From Parachlorella kessleri (taxonomy: Eukaryota > Chlorophyta > Trebouxiophyceae > Chlorellales > Chlorellaceae), in NCBI GenBank assembly GCA_001598975.1, contig BBXU01000984.1:1-54907 (forward strand): DNA of 54,907 bases, given 5' to 3'. This document shows positions 52,806-54,907 of this stretch, piece by piece. A program made the translations under genes and the position numbers. Under the pieces are notes generated by a model, which was not told where the DNA came from, searched no databases, and saw only the letters and a list, made by a program, of their open reading frames with translations. Every line of letters begins with the position of its first letter. Within the stretch, counting starts at the first letter, position 1.

Positions 52806-53968
52806 TCAGAGCTTCAGCTCTTCCGGTGCTACCAGGATGCCATCGCCATCCGCATAAACCCAGTCCCCGGGCCGGAAGGTGACCCCCCCAAAGCTGACGG
52901 GCACGTCCCGCAGCCCAGGATCCCGCTTGCTGCTCTTCAGTGGGTAGGTGGCCAGCGCCTTGACTCCCAAGTCCATCTTGCCTATGTCCTCGCTGTCACG
53001 GATGCAGCCGTTGATGATGATGCCCTGCAAGGGGGGGCACCTTGTCTGGGCATCTTAGGACCGGGGCATGTGCACCTGGATCCACCTCACCTGCATCCTC
53101 GCCCTACTGTCCTAGCCCAATGTCAGTACGCCCCCAGGCAGGTGCCAACACACGATAACAAAAAAAGCCAGTCCAGGTGCTAATGGCGACCCGCCTCGGT
53201 CAGCCCCTGCCACTTATGGTGACAACATTCGAGCAGCGGGAATGGCCGGGCAGAAGGTCCTCAGGAAGACGTGCGATCCTGCTCAGCAGGGCAGGAAGCA
53301 CAACTCCCAACACTGCTGCTGGTTCCCTGGCAACCTCTTTACTGACATGGAAAGCTGGAACAGCTTATATCACTCACGCTCCAGCCATTCTTGACCGCCA
53401 TGGCTGCTATGTTGTCCCCCAGCAAGGCACAGCGCTTGCTGGCGCCGCCATCCACCACCAGCACACGCCCGCCGCCTTGCTCCTCCAGCGCCGCTCGGAC
53501 AAGGGGGTTATTCTCGAAGCACCTGATGGTGGCCACCGGCCCGCTGAAGCGCAGCCGGCCGCCAAAGTCCCTGCAGGGCGGCAGCACCATCTGAGCAGCC
53601 ACTAAGGGTCGGTGGGACCAGAGGATGGCTGTACCAGGGCAAGGTCTGACATCTTTTTGGAACACGGTCAAGCAGGATGCCAGCTTATGATCTTAAAGAG
53701 CACTATGTTGGAGGAGTCGTCTACGGCAGCGCCTCCTGGATAGCCCTTACCTGAAGATGGGCTCCACTATGCTAACCTGCCTCTCGCTGACCTTGTCCAC
53801 AGGCTCTGGGACAAACACGTCACATAGGTCTGCCGTGGCGCCTCGAGAAGTATCAGGTGGTGGGGTTGCCGTTTTGGGTGCTGAAGAATAGCTCATTGAG
53901 CTACCGCTCAAGCCACCAATCGTGCTGGTCCACCGGCTGGTTGCAGCACCTGCCGCGCGCCGAAGCAT
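52806..53968 (-). CDS. RraA-like protein with organelle presequence
   Basis: Exons (minus): 53968-53751, 53570-53378, 53024-52806. They total 630 nt, 209 aa, stop TGA. The RraA fold is clear: [73 protein letters not shown] and [14 protein letters not shown]. Homologues include inhibitors of RNase E and the metal-dependent 4-hydroxy-4-methyl-2-oxoglutarate/oxaloacetate decarboxylase aldolases. The GD...RD residues that hold the metal in the aldolases are present (LLGDN, CIRD), so an enzyme is possible; sequence alone does not decide. Starting at the upstream ATG adds [19 protein letters not shown], an Arg-rich, acid-free presequence (mitochondrial or plastid). An internal Met at 53896 would remove it, so dual targeting is conceivable. 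Confidence 0.9.
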
Positions 53969-54809
53969 TGCAAGTGATCCACGTTCAGCAATATGGGGCT
54001 TCTGTCATACTTGGGTTTTGCGGGGCTCCAAGGGGGGCAGCACTGTTGTGCATGCGGTACTACCACGAAGCGCACCCGCCATGCAGTTCAACAGGATCAT
54101 GGACAGAATGCAAGACGCATCCCTTGTTCTCAAAAACTCTTGATTTCTTTTTCATAGATGAATTGTGTGGACGCACGTGGCAGCAGATCACAGTCAAACT
54201 GGTGCCGAGGGTGTCGTACGGCTTCTTGTTGCAGACTGGCTGCTTGGCTGCTGCCTCCCTTGACACGCCCTGCCGAGTGGTGGCCCATATGCACCTTTTG
54301 TTCATAATGACAGGCAGTGCAACTGGATGTGAGTGCACCACACTAACGTCGCTCGAGGCTCGTAAGGAGAGGAAGTGCAGCAATTTGGTAGACTGTCACA
54401 GGCAGCTTCCTGACCATGAGGGGAGTGCTGCTTCCATACTGGAAGGACGGCTTACTCGGCAAACTCACCGGCTTCCTCACATTTAGCTCCAACCAGACAA
54501 ACCCAAAAAATATAGACTGCATCGATTATCTCTGCCCAACTATGCATGCCGTTGCTAGTCCCAAGTCAGCTCGCTACCCGGCTAAAAATTAAACACCGCA
54601 AGAAACTGCCCTTCTGGGACCACGAACGCTCACTTGCCCAAGCCACCCTGTGAGTCTAAGGCTACCTACTCGACCACGACGCACGGCAAGCCACCACCAA
54701 CAGATACCCTCGTTGAATCAAGCTGCTGCCACCCGTGTCAAAGGCAGTACCCGGGGTGGCCAACCTGAGAAAGGTGGTTGCCATGGTAGCTGGGCAACTA
54801 CCTCCACAC
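53969..54809. other. Gap upstream of the RraA-like gene
   Basis: 841 bp between two genes on the same strand, the only break in the alternating order. It holds a weak dispersed-repeat copy (GACAGGCAGTGCAACTGG at 54309-54326). I see no gene in it. Confidence 0.5.
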
Positions 54810-54892
54810 TCAGCCAAGCAGCCTCTTCATGTCCTCGATGTGGTGCAAGACAGAGTCCAGCTCCGCCCCCAGCTTCACCTGCTTCTCCAGGT
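54810..54892 (-). CDS. Last exon of an unidentified gene (5' part outside window)
   Basis: A GTGCAG acceptor at 54893 opens a frame of 27 residues ending in TGA: LEKQVKLGAELDSVLHHIED, then MKRLLG. The residues suggest an amphipathic or coiled-coil C-terminus. Too short to name a family; it could also be a chance frame. Confidence 0.4.
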
Positions 54893-54907
54893 CTGCACCA
54901 GGGTTAA

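Overview
The window reads as nuclear DNA of a GC-rich green alga (Chlorophyta, possibly trebouxiophyte; the class is an inference). The supports are: genes broken into many short exons with GTGAG-type donors and TGCAG acceptors, TGTAA motifs after several stop codons, and a plant-type gene set (thioredoxin-type chloroplast NADP-malate dehydrogenase, a LIKE-COV/DUF502 membrane protein, a plant-type F-box/SNF2/CW protein). I rebuilt the exon chains by hand from splice sites and phase. For 12 of the 14 genes the chain closes in frame, or runs in frame to the window edge.

Layout, left to right: (1) F-box/SNF2/CW-finger protein, minus, cut by the left edge; (2) LIKE-COV protein, plus; (3) RBR E3 ubiquitin ligase with twin SUMO-interaction-like motifs, minus; (4) DHX15/Prp43 DEAH helicase, plus, with a pair of near-identical, probably box C/D snoRNA genes in two introns; (5) protein with two PARP-type zinc fingers and no catalytic domain, minus; (6) chloroplast NADP-malate dehydrogenase, plus; (7) unrecognised, probably mitochondrial protein, minus, with a (CAG)26 tract just after its stop; (8) F-box-like leucine-rich-repeat protein, plus; (9) Fyv7-type rRNA-processing protein, minus; (10) protein with four CBS domains, plus; (11) PDX1 pyridoxal-phosphate synthase, minus; (12) ETF beta subunit, plus; (13) RraA-like protein with an organelle presequence, minus; (14) last exon of an unidentified gene, minus, cut by the right edge.

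Genes 1 to 13 alternate strand without exception. The window is therefore a chain of head-to-head pairs with short shared promoters (about 235-840 bp), joined by tail-to-tail gaps. A short dispersed repeat (core GGTGGCAGGYARTGCRA) recurs in four of the six tail-to-tail gaps and in several introns.

The strongest candidate for something undescribed is the 91-bp pair in DHX15 introns 5 and 9. The copies are identical at 89 of 91 positions, the similarity stops exactly at a terminal stem, and both differences keep an internal hairpin. One guide stretch is antisense to a conserved 18S rRNA segment. The host is the helicase family that acts on snoRNA-pre-rRNA complexes. Also notable: a tandem palindrome in the PDX1/ETFB shared promoter, two decayed copies of an exon in the CBS gene, and three GC-AG introns.
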